Assembly: GCF_014696355.1 (NCBI RefSeq)
Contig: NZ_JACJQA010000048.1
Span: 49,187-113,186, forward strand
Source: Pseudanabaena sp. FACHB-1998
Lineage (GTDB): Bacteria; Cyanobacteriota; Cyanobacteriia; Pseudanabaenales; Pseudanabaenaceae
Length of the DNA: 64,000 nt
Reading direction: 5' to 3'
The notes beneath the pieces are model-generated. The model was not told the origin of the DNA, searched no databases, and saw only the letters and a program-made list of their open reading frames with translations. Positions 53,302 through 61,833 of this stretch are shown here, piece by piece. Position 1 is the first letter of the stretch. Each line of letters begins with the position of its first letter. A program made the translations under genes and the position numbers.

Positions 53302-53616
53302 GTGGCACCTCAACAACAAAAGATTCGGATTCGTCTAAAAGCTTTCGATCATCGCCTGCTAGATTCATCCTGCGAAAAAATCGTCGAAACTGCTAATCGT
53401 ACAAACGCTGCGGCTGTTGGCCCTATTCCTCTGCCAACCCGTCGTCGTATCTATTGCGTTCTCAGATCTCCCCACGTAGATAAGGACTCTCGCGAACATT
53501 TTGAAACTCGCACTCATAGTCGCATTATCGATATTTATCAACCATCTGCAAAAACCATTGATGCTCTCATGAAGCTAGATTTAGCTGCTGGTGTAGATAT
53601 TGAAGTGAAGCTCTAA
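53302..53616 (+). CDS. rpsJ: 30S ribosomal protein S10
   Basis: 104 residues, full length. [40 protein letters not shown] and [20 protein letters not shown] are S10. It is part of the small-subunit head and also of the NusB-S10 antitermination complex. The start is GTG at 53302, weaker than the usual ATG. In most cyanobacteria rpsJ follows tufA in the str operon; here it is alone, behind a palindrome and followed by its own terminator. Confidence 0.95.
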   Translation: MAPQQQKIRIRLKAFDHRLLDSSCEKIVETANRTNAAAVGPIPLPTRRRIYCVLRSPHVDKDSREHFETRTHSRIIDIYQPSAKTIDALMKLDLAAGVDIEVKL

Positions 53617-53632
53617 AGTGCAACTTTAAATC

Positions 53633-53684
53633 AAGCCCAGTAAACAGAGTAGACACTTGGTGACTCCTCTATTTACTGGGCTTT
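53633..53684 (+). terminator. Hairpin terminator of rpsJ
   Basis: AAGCCCAGTAAA (53633-53644) and TTTACTGGGCTT (53672-53683) pair, with an additional AGAG/CTCT inside. Confidence 0.75.
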
Positions 53685-53690
53685 AGTCTC

Positions 53691-53723
53691 AGCAAGAGGC
53701 GGCGCATTGCGCCGCCTCTTGCT
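53691..53723. repeat. GC-core palindrome, 15-bp perfect stem
   Basis: AGCAAGAGGCGGCGC with loop ATT. Second of three hairpins in the 282-bp gap 53617-53898. Confidence 0.92.
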
Positions 53724-53745
53724 TTTGCGTCCACCAAATGGCGGC

Positions 53746-53803
53746 ATCCCAGAAAGCCCAAAAAGGCGGCGCGATCGCATCGCCTTTTTGGGCTTTCTGG
53801 GAT
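53746..53803. repeat. GC-core palindrome with HIP1 at its apex
   Basis: 23-bp perfect arms ATCCCAGAAAGCCCAAAAAG-GCG and complement. The loop GCGCGATCGCAT contains the octamer GCGATCGC (53772-53779 approximately), so the core apex has been altered to a HIP1 site. Confidence 0.88.
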
Positions 53804-53898
53804 TACGGTATAAAATGCGACAACTCAAATATCTGAGTTATTTGGTTTAAACTAGGGGAGAAATGAGAGAGCTTAACATCTGGCTCTGAGGAATTAAA

Positions 53899-54912
53899 AT
53901 GCTGAAAAAGCTAAGACTTAAGTACCTTTTAGCGTTTGCCCTAGCGGCGATCGCTGCTATAGCAGTCATGCTCTTCGGTCATGACAAAATGCCTATTCAA
54001 GCTCAAAACCAAGTAACTAAACTAGCGCAGACTCAGCCTGCGGACTCAACTCCTAAAACCGTCAGCTTGCAAAATGCAGGGTTGCAACTCCAAGAAGTTG
54101 CTCAAGGTGTTTATGCACTGATTGCCAGTACTGATTTTCCTCCCGCCAGTCCTGCGGTAGCAATTTGTAATGGCGGCTTTATCATCGGTAGTGATAGCGT
54201 ACTGGTGATCGATCCTTTTCAGACTTCTGAACTGGCGGAACTGATGATCGCCACTGTGAAATCACTCACTGATAAGCCTATTAAATATGTGCTTAATACC
54301 CATTACCACTTCGATCATACAGGCGGCAATAGCGCCTTTGTAAAGCGTGAAATTCCTGTGATGGGGCGTGGGGTTATCCGTGAATATATCCAAAGCGGCA
54401 AAAATAACACTGGTGGCGTAACTCCACCTAACGTAATTGTTAATAGTCAAACCGATCTTTGGCTAGGCGATCGCCAAGTCAGAATTGAGCGTGTAGATGG
54501 TCATTCGGCGGGAACTGACTTAGTTGCCTATGTACCTGACGCAAAGGTCTTATTTACGGGTGATATGGTTTTTAATAAGCGTATTCCTTACACTGGCGAT
54601 AGCGATATTCGCCAATGGCAAGGCAGTCTATATCGCCTAATTGCGACTTATCCCGAAGCCAAGGTTGTTCCCGGACATGGGGATGTCACGGATGTGACTG
54701 GTTTACAATCTCAACAAGCCTATTTCTCTTGGCTAGAGCGTACTGCGCTGGAGTGGAAAGCCCAGATTTTAAGCAAGGAGCAAGTCCTTCAGAAATTCGC
54801 CCAAGTACCTGATGCGTACAAAGACTACAAATTTAAAGGCATATATCCCTTAAATTTAGAGTCTGCCTACGAACAGTTTACTCGTAGCAAAATTATTCCC
54901 CTAATTCCTTAA
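53899..54912 (+). CDS. Exported metallo-beta-lactamase-fold hydrolase
   Basis: 337 residues. A signal peptide or anchor (LKYLLAFALAAIAAIAVMLF) followed by a zinc-binding MBL domain: LNTHYHFDHTGGNSAF near 130, VDGHSAGTDLVAYVPD, LFTGDMVFNK, and VVPGHGDVTD. It resembles the SoxH/quinoprotein-relay subgroup of MBL hydrolases; the substrate is not known. The extracytoplasmic location is predicted from the N-terminus. A palindrome directly follows its stop codon. Confidence 0.85.
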   Translation: MLKKLRLKYLLAFALAAIAAIAVMLFGHDKMPIQAQNQVTKLAQTQPADSTPKTVSLQNAGLQLQEVAQGVYALIASTDFPPASPAVAICNGGFIIGSDSVLVIDPFQTSELAELMIATVKSLTDKPIKYVLNTHYHFDHTGGNSAFVKREIPVMGRGVIREYIQSGKNNTGGVTPPNVIVNSQTDLWLGDRQVRIERVDGHSAGTDLVAYVPDAKVLFTGDMVFNKRIPYTGDSDIRQWQGSLYRLIATYPEAKVVPGHGDVTDVTGLQSQQAYFSWLERTALEWKAQILSKEQVLQKFAQVPDAYKDYKFKGIYPLNLESAYEQFTRSKIIPLIP

Positions 54913-54914
54913 AA

Positions 54915-54957
54915 CCAAAATAATGTTGTGGCGCAAAGCGCCACAACATTATTTTGG
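54915..54957. repeat. GC-core palindrome, 20-bp perfect stem
   Basis: CCAAAATAATGTTGTGGCGC with loop AAA, 3 bases after the MBL stop codon. It contains an ATG (54923) that opens a false N-terminal extension of the M23 gene. Confidence 0.93.
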
Positions 54958-55000
54958 GGATGGAAATATCTATTTCAGTTGTTTATTAACTGTTGCTATC

Positions 55001-55900
55001 ATGCTGCGTTCTTATAAGTTCCCCTTCCAGCTATCTTTCAAATTGCCTTTGCTAATTGGTTTAAGTTTGCTATCAGCGATCGCCACGATCTTGATTGGCG
55101 TATCTCAGGCTGATGCACTGCAAGCCATGCTGAAGCCGAATAACCCTAAGCTTGGGGAAACGGTATCTGTCTGGATTGCCACTAACCAAGTGGGAGCTAT
55201 GCCTACGGTGTCGGTTAATCAAAAGCAATTTCCTGTATTTGCGATCGCCCAGAATCGCTGGCGAGCTTTTATACCGACTACACCCCTTGATAAGGCAGGA
55301 TCACGTAATGTCGTGGTCACAGGCGAAGGGTTTCAGCAGGTTTTACCAATGCAGGTAGGCGATCGCCAATTTCCGACGCAAAGTATTTGGCTGAATGATT
55401 CGGGCAGTGGCTCGGAGCCGACAGATTATGAATGGGATAAGGTTTCGGCATTTAAGAAATTAGTCACACCGCAAAAGCTTTGGAATGGGGCTTTCTTGCG
55501 ACCTAATGAAGGCGAAATTACTACGGGATATGGGGTACGGCGTTATTACAATGGCGAATTTGCTAATGACTACTACCATCGAGGTGTGGACTACGCTGGC
55601 GGAACAGGTTCTCCAGTGGTTGCGCCTGCGTCGGGTTATATCCGCTTAGTGGGAACTGTGGATCAGGGCTTTGTGTTGCATGGCAATACGATTGGCTTAG
55701 ATCATGGTCAGGGTGTGGCTAGTATTTTCTTGCATCTCAGCAAAATATATGTGAAGGAAGGGGATTACGTTAAGGCTGGTCAGGTGATTGGGGCAGTCGG
55801 TGCAACTGGAGCCGTTACGGGTCCGCATCTGCATTGGGGTTTGTATGTTAATGGTGAAGCGATCGATCCTGTGGCATGGCGCTATGAAGGGGTGGAATAA
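55001..55900 (+). CDS. M23 family (LytM-like) metallopeptidase
   Basis: 299 residues from ATG 55001. This start gives a basic head plus a signal helix (LPLLIGLSLLSAIATILIGV) ending in ADA; an in-frame ATG at 54923 is inside a palindrome and would bury the signal. The C-terminal M23 domain has HRGVDYAGGTGSPVVAP, the conserved FLHLSKIYV and the zinc motif GPHLHWGLYVNG. The N-terminal domain resembles the Ig-like part of other cyanobacterial M23 proteins. It probably cuts peptidoglycan crosslinks or activates amidases in the periplasm. Confidence 0.88.
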   Translation: MLRSYKFPFQLSFKLPLLIGLSLLSAIATILIGVSQADALQAMLKPNNPKLGETVSVWIATNQVGAMPTVSVNQKQFPVFAIAQNRWRAFIPTTPLDKAGSRNVVVTGEGFQQVLPMQVGDRQFPTQSIWLNDSGSGSEPTDYEWDKVSAFKKLVTPQKLWNGAFLRPNEGEITTGYGVRRYYNGEFANDYYHRGVDYAGGTGSPVVAPASGYIRLVGTVDQGFVLHGNTIGLDHGQGVASIFLHLSKIYVKEGDYVKAGQVIGAVGATGAVTGPHLHWGLYVNGEAIDPVAWRYEGVE

Positions 55901-55923
55901 ACAAACTCAAGAAGTGAATTACT

Positions 55924-56751
55924 CTAAGAAATTCCAAACCAGCTTAGGTAGTTATTAAGAATATCTTTGCCAAAAAACAGGGAAATTGCGCCGCCTACAG
56001 CTAAAAAGGGACCAAAGGGAATTGGTTGTTGTTTGCTTATATTTTTGAGCAATAGGGCGATCGCTCCCACCAGAGTCCCGATCGCGGACGCTAATAAAAT
56101 CGTCAGCAAAATATTTTGCCAGCCGAGCCACATCCCGATCATTGCCGCAAGTTTGGGGTCTCCGCCGCCCATCGCTTCCTTTTGCAAAAATACTCTTCCT
56201 GCAATTCGCATGATATCCAGTAGCCAAATCCCTAAAACTGCGCCCCCGATGCCAAAAATGAGATGTCCTGCCAGATTGGTGCGATCGCCTGTGTTCACAA
56301 AAACTAAACTAGCTTGATAGATCAGTCCCAATCCTAAACCAGACTGGGTGATCGAATTGGGCAGAGTCATCGTATCAATGTCGATCATGGCGAGAGCCAA
56401 TAGCCAACTGAGAAATAGGGCATAAAAGCATAAAACTGGAACTGGTTGCGAAGTGCCGAAATAAGCTGCTACACACCAAAATAAGAAGCTTGTTAAAGCT
56501 TCGATCACAGGATAGCGCCATGAAACGGGGGTATGACAATAGCGACATTTACCCTTAATTAAAAACCAGCCAATCACGGGTAGATTATCGCGAGGAGCCA
56601 GTGGGCGTAGGCAATGGGGACAACGAGATGGGGGATAAAGGATGGACAACCCCGCAGGAACTCGATAGATCACTACGTTTAAAAAGCTACCAATACAAGC
56701 TCCTATGGCGATCGCCAAACCCTGTATAAAAAGAGATTCGATTAATAGCAA
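55924..56751 (-). CDS. pilD: Type IV prepilin peptidase
   Basis: 275 residues. An N-terminal helix with SFLNVVIYRVP, then a zinc-binding four-Cys region (CPHCLRPLAPRDNLP ... CRYCHTP), then polytopic A24 peptidase with catalytic Asp in MIDIDTMTLPN and in MGGGDPKLAAMIG. It cleaves and N-methylates prepilins (PilA) in the plasma membrane, needed for pili and competence. It stands alone; ComF at 26.4 kb is the only other competence-linked gene here. Confidence 0.93.
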   Translation of the reverse strand: MLLIESLFIQGLAIAIGACIGSFLNVVIYRVPAGLSILYPPSRCPHCLRPLAPRDNLPVIGWFLIKGKCRYCHTPVSWRYPVIEALTSFLFWCVAAYFGTSQPVPVLCFYALFLSWLLALAMIDIDTMTLPNSITQSGLGLGLIYQASLVFVNTGDRTNLAGHLIFGIGGAVLGIWLLDIMRIAGRVFLQKEAMGGGDPKLAAMIGMWLGWQNILLTILLASAIGTLVGAIALLLKNISKQQPIPFGPFLAVGGAISLFFGKDILNNYLSWFGIS

Positions 56752-56786
56752 AGATTTAAGGTAAGTAGGTAAGCAATATTAAATAT

Positions 56787-56843
56787 AAAACCCCAATAAG
56801 CTTATTTCCTCGCTTTGCGAGGAAATAAGCTTATTGGGGTTTT
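56787..56843. repeat. Palindrome, 27-bp perfect stem, no GC core
   Basis: AAAACCCCAATAAGCTTATT-TCCTCGC and complement, loop TTT. The outer part AAAACCCC is like that at 7784; the apex CCTCGC-TTT-GCGAGG differs from the common core. Confidence 0.93.
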
Positions 56844-56852
56844 GATCGAGAA

Positions 56853-56883
56853 AAGAAGGGCGGCGCAAAGCGCTGCCCTTCTT
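56853..56883. repeat. GC-core palindrome, 14-bp stem
   Basis: AAGAAGGGCGGCGC with loop AAA and one G-T pair. It ends two bases from the DUF4189 stop and likely terminates that gene. Confidence 0.92.
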
Positions 56884-56885
56884 GT

Positions 56886-57284
56886 TTAATAAGGCAAACA
56901 AATTGTGCGGGTGACTGAGCAATTTACCCCATCATAGTCGCGGCATACCTTACGAGCAGTTCTTTCTGCTTGTCTCTCATCGGTTGACCAACCAGAACCT
57001 GCTGCACCATTAGAACCTTCAGCGATTGACATACAGGCATTGCGAGTCCAGATTAGTACCCGACAATCTCCAGTACCTGCCAAGCTTTCACATTCGCTTA
57101 ACGCACGATTTTCAGCCGCTGCACGGGTGCGATAATTCCAAGAATAGCCTTTATCTTGAGTTGATGGCGATCGCGCAATAGCTCCATAACTATTTTGGGC
57201 ATTTGCCTCGACGGCTCCTAGCGAAATGGTCGGAATTGCAACAGCCGCAGCGATCGCTAGAGATTGCCAGAAACTTTTAAACAT
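56886..57284 (-). CDS. DUF4189 secreted protein
   Basis: 132 residues from ATG at 57282-57284, chosen because it starts a signal peptide (FKSFWQSLAIAAAVAIPTIS to ANA); the longer frame up to 57341 has no signal features. The mature part has SYGAIARSPSTQDKGYSWNY, AAENRALSECESLAGTGDCR and six Cys positions (C...C, NACMSIAEG, CRDYDGVNCSV, TICLPY), typical of the DUF4189 domain, thought to be disulfide-stabilised and secreted. Function unknown. Divergent from the RNA methylase gene. Confidence 0.82.
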   Translation of the reverse strand: MFKSFWQSLAIAAAVAIPTISLGAVEANAQNSYGAIARSPSTQDKGYSWNYRTRAAAENRALSECESLAGTGDCRVLIWTRNACMSIAEGSNGAAGSGWSTDERQAERTARKVCRDYDGVNCSVTRTICLPY

Positions 57285-57392
57285 AAATTGTCCTGCCGTT
57301 TGTGTGGGTAAAACCTTATAGCATCTATAGTAATATGCCAATTATGCTAGCGATGTGTTAGTTAGCATATTTTAAACAATGGGAGTCACAAT

Positions 57393-58187
57393 TTGCTCAC
57401 AAGCACCAAAAATCCATTAGTAAAACAATTGCGATCGCTGGGAGAGAATGCCAAAAATCGTAAAGAATTAGGGCTTTTTTTAATAGAAGGAACCCATGCC
57501 TTAACGGAAGCGATCGCCACAGCTTATCCGCTATCGATAATTTGCTGTACAGAAAAATGGATTTCCACTAATCCAGATTTATACCAACAAATAGAAGCTT
57601 TTACTGATGAGATAGATAGATTAGAAATAGTTTCTGAGGAAGTGCTGCAAGCGATCGCCACTACCCAAAATCCTGATGGTGTAATTGCGGCGGCCTTTTT
57701 GCCATCGGGAGAAATTGCCCATATCAAGAATTTGGGCTTAGCCCTTGAAACAATTCAAGATCCCGGCAATATTGGCGCGATCGTGCGATCGGCAGTGGCG
57801 GTTGGTCTTGATGGCATGTTAGTTAGTAGTGACAGTGTAGATTTGACTAATCCCAAAATCATTCGCGCCACCGCAGGTCAATGGTTTCGTTGTGCGATGC
57901 AGACTTCTAATTCCCTTACCGATGATATTCGTAAATTAAAGGCGCAGGGAGTCAAAGCGATCGCGACTTTACCTAATGCAAAGAAAACCTATTGGGATTA
58001 TGACTTTACACAACCCACGGTAATTCTTTTAGGAAATGAAGGCAATGGCTTATCCGATGAGCTAATAGCCCTTGCGGATGAAGCCGTATCTATTCCTCAA
58101 AGCGATCGGGTGGAATCTTTGAATGTGGCTATTTGTGCAGCGCTATTGCTTTATGAAGCAAAGCGACAAAATCTCAATAATTTATAG
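57393..58187 (+). CDS. SpoU-family (TrmH/RlmB-like) RNA 2'-O-methyltransferase
   Basis: 264 residues. N-terminal SpoU substrate-binding domain (NPLVKQLRSLGENAKNRKEL, FLIEGTHALTEAI) and SPOUT knot with motif 1 DPGNIGAIVRSAVAVG, motif 2 ILLGNEGNGLSDELI and motif 3 VSIPQSDRVESLNVAICAAL. It transfers methyl from SAM to a ribose 2'-OH in rRNA or tRNA; the exact site is not predictable. The start is TTG (57393), supported by a GGGAG ribosome site at 57381-57385. The stop codon enters the arm of the following palindrome. Confidence 0.9.
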   Translation: MLTSTKNPLVKQLRSLGENAKNRKELGLFLIEGTHALTEAIATAYPLSIICCTEKWISTNPDLYQQIEAFTDEIDRLEIVSEEVLQAIATTQNPDGVIAAAFLPSGEIAHIKNLGLALETIQDPGNIGAIVRSAVAVGLDGMLVSSDSVDLTNPKIIRATAGQWFRCAMQTSNSLTDDIRKLKAQGVKAIATLPNAKKTYWDYDFTQPTVILLGNEGNGLSDELIALADEAVSIPQSDRVESLNVAICAALLLYEAKRQNLNNL

Positions 58188-58220
58188 AGGAAGGGCGGCG
58201 CAAAGCGCCGCCCTTCCTCT
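58186..58220. repeat. GC-core palindrome at the RNA methylase stop
   Basis: 16-bp perfect stem AGAGGAAGGGCGGCGC with loop AAA; the first two bases belong to the stop codon. It lies between convergent genes and probably serves as a bidirectional terminator. Confidence 0.93.
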
Positions 58221-58230
58221 TTGGGCTTAA

Positions 58231-61200
58231 TTATCTTATGCTAGGGATGGAGTAGGTATCAAGATGCTCTTGAACCCAATGGCTTCCTAATTCCATTAAA
58301 TGTTCTAAGCTAAAATCCCATAAAATGACGCTGCCATTCACACTTGTAGAAGCAAGGATGTCTCCTTGGGGATTAAAACACACACTTTTAACCGTTGCTT
58401 GATGCCCCTGTAGAGTTAAAAGATCTTTGCCATCTAAACTCCAAATTTTAACATGGTGATCGCTAGCCCCAGACGCAAGAGTATTACCATCAGGACTAAA
58501 GCACACACTCCTGACCTCCGCATTATGTTCATTCATACTTTTTAGGATTTTCCCATCCAGATTCCAGATTTTAATGCTCCCATCCTTACTTCCACTCGCA
58601 ATGGTTTGACTATCGGGGCTGAAAGAGACGCTATAAACTTCTCCCGTATGTCCAACTAAAGTATTTAACAAAGTTCCATCCCAATGCCACAACTTAATTG
58701 TTTTGTCTTGGCTAGCTGTGGCTAACATATTACCGTCAGGACTAAAGCAGACTTGATAAACAGCGTTAGAATGACTGGCTAATATATGTATCCATTCTCC
58801 ATTCCTTGTCCATAGTTTAACGGTGCTATCGGCACTAGCTGACGCGAATAATTCTCCATCACTACGGAACGCCACACTGTAAACAGAAGCTGCATGTTCG
58901 TTATATATACTTTTAATTAAACTTCCCTTCTTATTCCAAATTTTGATGGCGCGATCGGAACTAACCGATAATATCAATTCACCATCGGGACTAAAACATA
59001 CACTATTTACGCTTTCTTTATGCCCCTCAAGAGTAGTCATAAGTTTTGAGTTAGGGAGCCAAATCTTAGCCGTAAGATCGCTACTAGCGGATGCGATAAA
59101 ATAACCGTCCGCACTAAAGGCAACAGAATTTACTTCATCAGTATGTCCTACTAATTGGGGTAGCGAGTTCCCAGCAGTCCGCCAAAACTTGATGGTGGTA
59201 TCCTGACTACCTGATATCATCGTACTACCGTTATGGTTGAAGTTGATAGTATGGACTCCACCTCTATGCCCCAATAGAGTCTTTAGTAAGTTTCCCTGTA
59301 AATCCCAAATCTTAATAGTCCGATCCCTACTAACAGAAGCAAGAGATGTGCCAGCAGGATGAAATTTCACTCCTAAAACCTTATCGGTGTGACCTTCAAG
59401 AGCGGCGATTAGATTGCCTTCCATATTCCAAAGCTTAATATCTTGACCACGGCTAGCAGATGCGATAATTCTTCCTGATGGCGATATATCAATATCTTCA
59501 ATAAATCGATCATGGGCTTTAATAGTTCTAATAAGTGAGCCGTTGATGTTCCAGATAATCAAGGATTGATCGGCACTACCTGAAACTAGGCGATCGCCAT
59601 TTGGACTAAAACAGATACAGGTTATCCATTTAGAATGACCACCATTAAACGTATTAAATAGAGTTCCATCATCTTGCCATAACCTGATTTTCGCATCTTC
59701 GCCACAGGATGCAAATACGGCATCCGTAGGGCTGAACTTTACGGCTAACACTGGAGCTTGATGATCCTTAAGAATTTGATAAGGCTTCTCGTTATATAGC
59801 TTGGTTAGTCGATCCATTTTCCATAGTCTAATCGTGCCATCACGGCTCGCCGAAACGAGACTTTGACCATTACGGCTAAAGCTCAGACTAGTAATCCAGT
59901 TGGAATGTCCAACCAAGGTTTGTTTGAAGTTGCCTTTGAGATCCCAAATTTTGATTGTGCGATCGCTACTGCCCGAAGCCATCAGGGAGCCATGAGGATG
60001 CATGGCGATCGCGGTGACAATATCGAGATGAGCCGCAATGTAATTGTATTCACGCACATTGTAAACAGCTTGATGTAGAGCCGTAATGCCATGCATTCGG
60101 AGGCTAGATCTTTCTCCGATAGAGGCTTCTAATCTCTGGAGCTTTTTGCCCGCCTCCATGGACTCGATCAAAGATTCAAAATGTTGATTGAGTATGAATG
60201 TTGCCTTAGCCGATGCACCTTTAAGTACAACTTCTGCTTCCATTAAACTGGCTTGCAGTTTCTGTTGCATATCCATCAATCTAATTTTTGCCTCTTGTTC
60301 TGCTTCTAAGGTTTTTTCTAATCTTCGCTTTGCCGCCGTGAGGATTTGATTAGCTTCGGCTTGAGCGAGTAAAGCCATTTCTACTTCTCTTTTCTCCAGA
60401 TCTTGACTAGCCGAAAAGAAATGGTAGTCATAGTTGCTCAAATGTTTATCTACTGACCAACCTAAGGCATCTTGCAAAGCCTGTCCGCGAAGTAATCGAG
60501 ACTCGTCTTGACAGGTTGAGTCCATCCAAGCTTTAAAAGCTTCTCCATAGGGTCGCAAGTTAGCAAGAGCTTGATTTACCCAATTGAGATTAAATATAGC
60601 TGCATAAATGGGATTGTAAACTCTTAATTTGCCTTCTCTCTTCACTACTAGTCCTGTAATTCTTAATTCTGTTTGTTCAGGACTATCATCGGCAATAATC
60701 CCACCTTCAATATTTTTTTTCAAAGATGGCTCGGAGACTAAAATCTGTTGATATAAACCCAGCAATTTACCCTGTCGATTTTCGCTACTCCAGAGGATGC
60801 GATCGCGAATTGTTTTAAAGTGTTCAGGCTGATCTTGAGCTTCCCAGTTATCAATTAAGCGCGATCGCACTAAGTTACTGACCCATACGAGTTCATGGTT
60901 TAGGGGAATCGAGTCGGATGAGGTCAAGATGATTTGACAGATTTTTTGGGTGAGAAAGGGTTGACCTCCCGTATAGGCAAGGATCGCTTTGAGGACAGCA
61001 ACAGGATTTTGAGATTTTGAGATTAATCCTCGCATTAAGGGTTTTGCTTCCTTTAACTGAAAGCCCCTTAACTCGATCGCTTGACCAATGTTAAAAGGTG
61101 TGCGCTGCTTATCTTGGATGAGATCGGCAGGTGTCGCCACCCCAAAAAGCGCAAAAGTCAAGCGATTGTAGGCAATGCGATCAGCTCGACGATTAAAGGA

Positions 61201-61698
61201 TTCACGGATCAAGGCGAAGAAATCATCAACGGGAAAATTAAGGCTAAGAATACTATCAATTTCATCAACAAATAGAATAATTGGGGAAGATATCTTTTTG
61301 AGAAGTCCTTCGTCCAGAAACTTGCCAAAGCGCTGGACTGGTGACAGTAGCGTATTTTTTTCCCACCATTCCTCCAAATCAAAGGAATTATATAAATTTA
61401 AGCTACTGAGAATACTATCAATTAGCCCCGCATACCACTGCTCGGGCGTAATATCCGATGTACCGATCGCCGTAATGTCCACAGCCGCACAGGTAAAACT
61501 CTCCTCTTGCAATCGTCTCATCGTGCGAACCCGCAAGCTAGATTTACCCATCTGGCGAGAATTTAACACATAACAGAATTGTCCCGCCTTTAAATTCTCA
61601 TATAAGTCTTTATCAGCTTGTCTTTCTACATAGGTGGGTGAGTCTAAGGCTAGACTGCCGCCCACTTGATAGAGATATGTGTTCTTATTTAAGAGCAT
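58231..61698 (-). CDS. AAA-like ATPase with 14 WD40 repeats
   Basis: 1155 residues. An AAA_35/PF14516-type ATPase at the N-terminus ([20 protein letters not shown], Walker [15 protein letters not shown] near 50, Walker [13 protein letters not shown] near 140), a helical coiled linker (about 440-560), and fourteen WD40 repeats (about 585-1125), i.e. two complete seven-blade propellers, then a short [14 protein letters not shown] tail. No membrane helix. Probably a signalling switch in which propellers sense a ligand. It lies 135 bp downstream of the kinase-ATPase gene on the same strand; they share the same ATPase type, so they may work together. Confidence 0.9.
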   Translation of the reverse strand: MLLNKNTYLYQVGGSLALDSPTYVERQADKDLYENLKAGQFCYVLNSRQMGKSSLRVRTMRRLQEESFTCAAVDITAIGTSDITPEQWYAGLIDSILSSLNLYNSFDLEEWWEKNTLLSPVQRFGKFLDEGLLKKISSPIILFVDEIDSILSLNFPVDDFFALIRESFNRRADRIAYNRLTFALFGVATPADLIQDKQRTPFNIGQAIELRGFQLKEAKPLMRGLISKSQNPVAVLKAILAYTGGQPFLTQKICQIILTSSDSIPLNHELVWVSNLVRSRLIDNWEAQDQPEHFKTIRDRILWSSENRQGKLLGLYQQILVSEPSLKKNIEGGIIADDSPEQTELRITGLVVKREGKLRVYNPIYAAIFNLNWVNQALANLRPYGEAFKAWMDSTCQDESRLLRGQALQDALGWSVDKHLSNYDYHFFSASQDLEKREVEMALLAQAEANQILTAAKRRLEKTLEAEQEAKIRLMDMQQKLQASLMEAEVVLKGASAKATFILNQHFESLIESMEAGKKLQRLEASIGERSSLRMHGITALHQAVYNVREYNYIAAHLDIVTAIAMHPHGSLMASGSSDRTIKIWDLKGNFKQTLVGHSNWITSLSFSRNGQSLVSASRDGTIRLWKMDRLTKLYNEKPYQILKDHQAPVLAVKFSPTDAVFASCGEDAKIRLWQDDGTLFNTFNGGHSKWITCICFSPNGDRLVSGSADQSLIIWNINGSLIRTIKAHDRFIEDIDISPSGRIIASASRGQDIKLWNMEGNLIAALEGHTDKVLGVKFHPAGTSLASVSRDRTIKIWDLQGNLLKTLLGHRGGVHTINFNHNGSTMISGSQDTTIKFWRTAGNSLPQLVGHTDEVNSVAFSADGYFIASASSDLTAKIWLPNSKLMTTLEGHKESVNSVCFSPDGELILSVSSDRAIKIWNKKGSLIKSIYNEHAASVYSVAFRSDGELFASASADSTVKLWTRNGEWIHILASHSNAVYQVCFSPDGNMLATASQDKTIKLWHWDGTLLNTLVGHTGEVYSVSFSPDSQTIASGSKDGSIKIWNLDGKILKSMNEHNAEVRSVCFSPDGNTLASGASDHHVKIWSLDGKDLLTLQGHQATVKSVCFNPQGDILASTSVNGSVILWDFSLEHLMELGSHWVQEHLDTYSIPSIR

Positions 61699-61742
61699 TG
61701 TTTAAATCTATGTAAAAGAACTCTAGCCAAATAGATTGAGCG

Positions 61743-61797
61743 CAAAACCGAAAAGAGAGATGCAGCGAGAAGCGCTGCATCTCTCTTTTCGGTTTTG
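61743..61797. repeat. Palindrome, 25-bp perfect stem
   Basis: CAAAACCGAAAAGAGAGATG-CAGCG and complement, loop AGAAG. The apex GCAGCG is a variant of the GC core. It lies between the kinase-ATPase gene and the ATPase-WD40 gene. Confidence 0.92.
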
Positions 61798-61833
61798 GAT
61801 TTGTCCTAAACATAACTGGCTACCCCAATCATC

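Noticed and set aside
54923..55000. Earlier ATG for the M23 peptidase
   Set aside because: The ATG lies in a palindrome arm and the added residues precede a good signal peptide starting at 55001.
57285..57341. Earlier start for the DUF4189 protein
   Set aside because: The extra residues are not hydrophobic and would hide the signal peptide.
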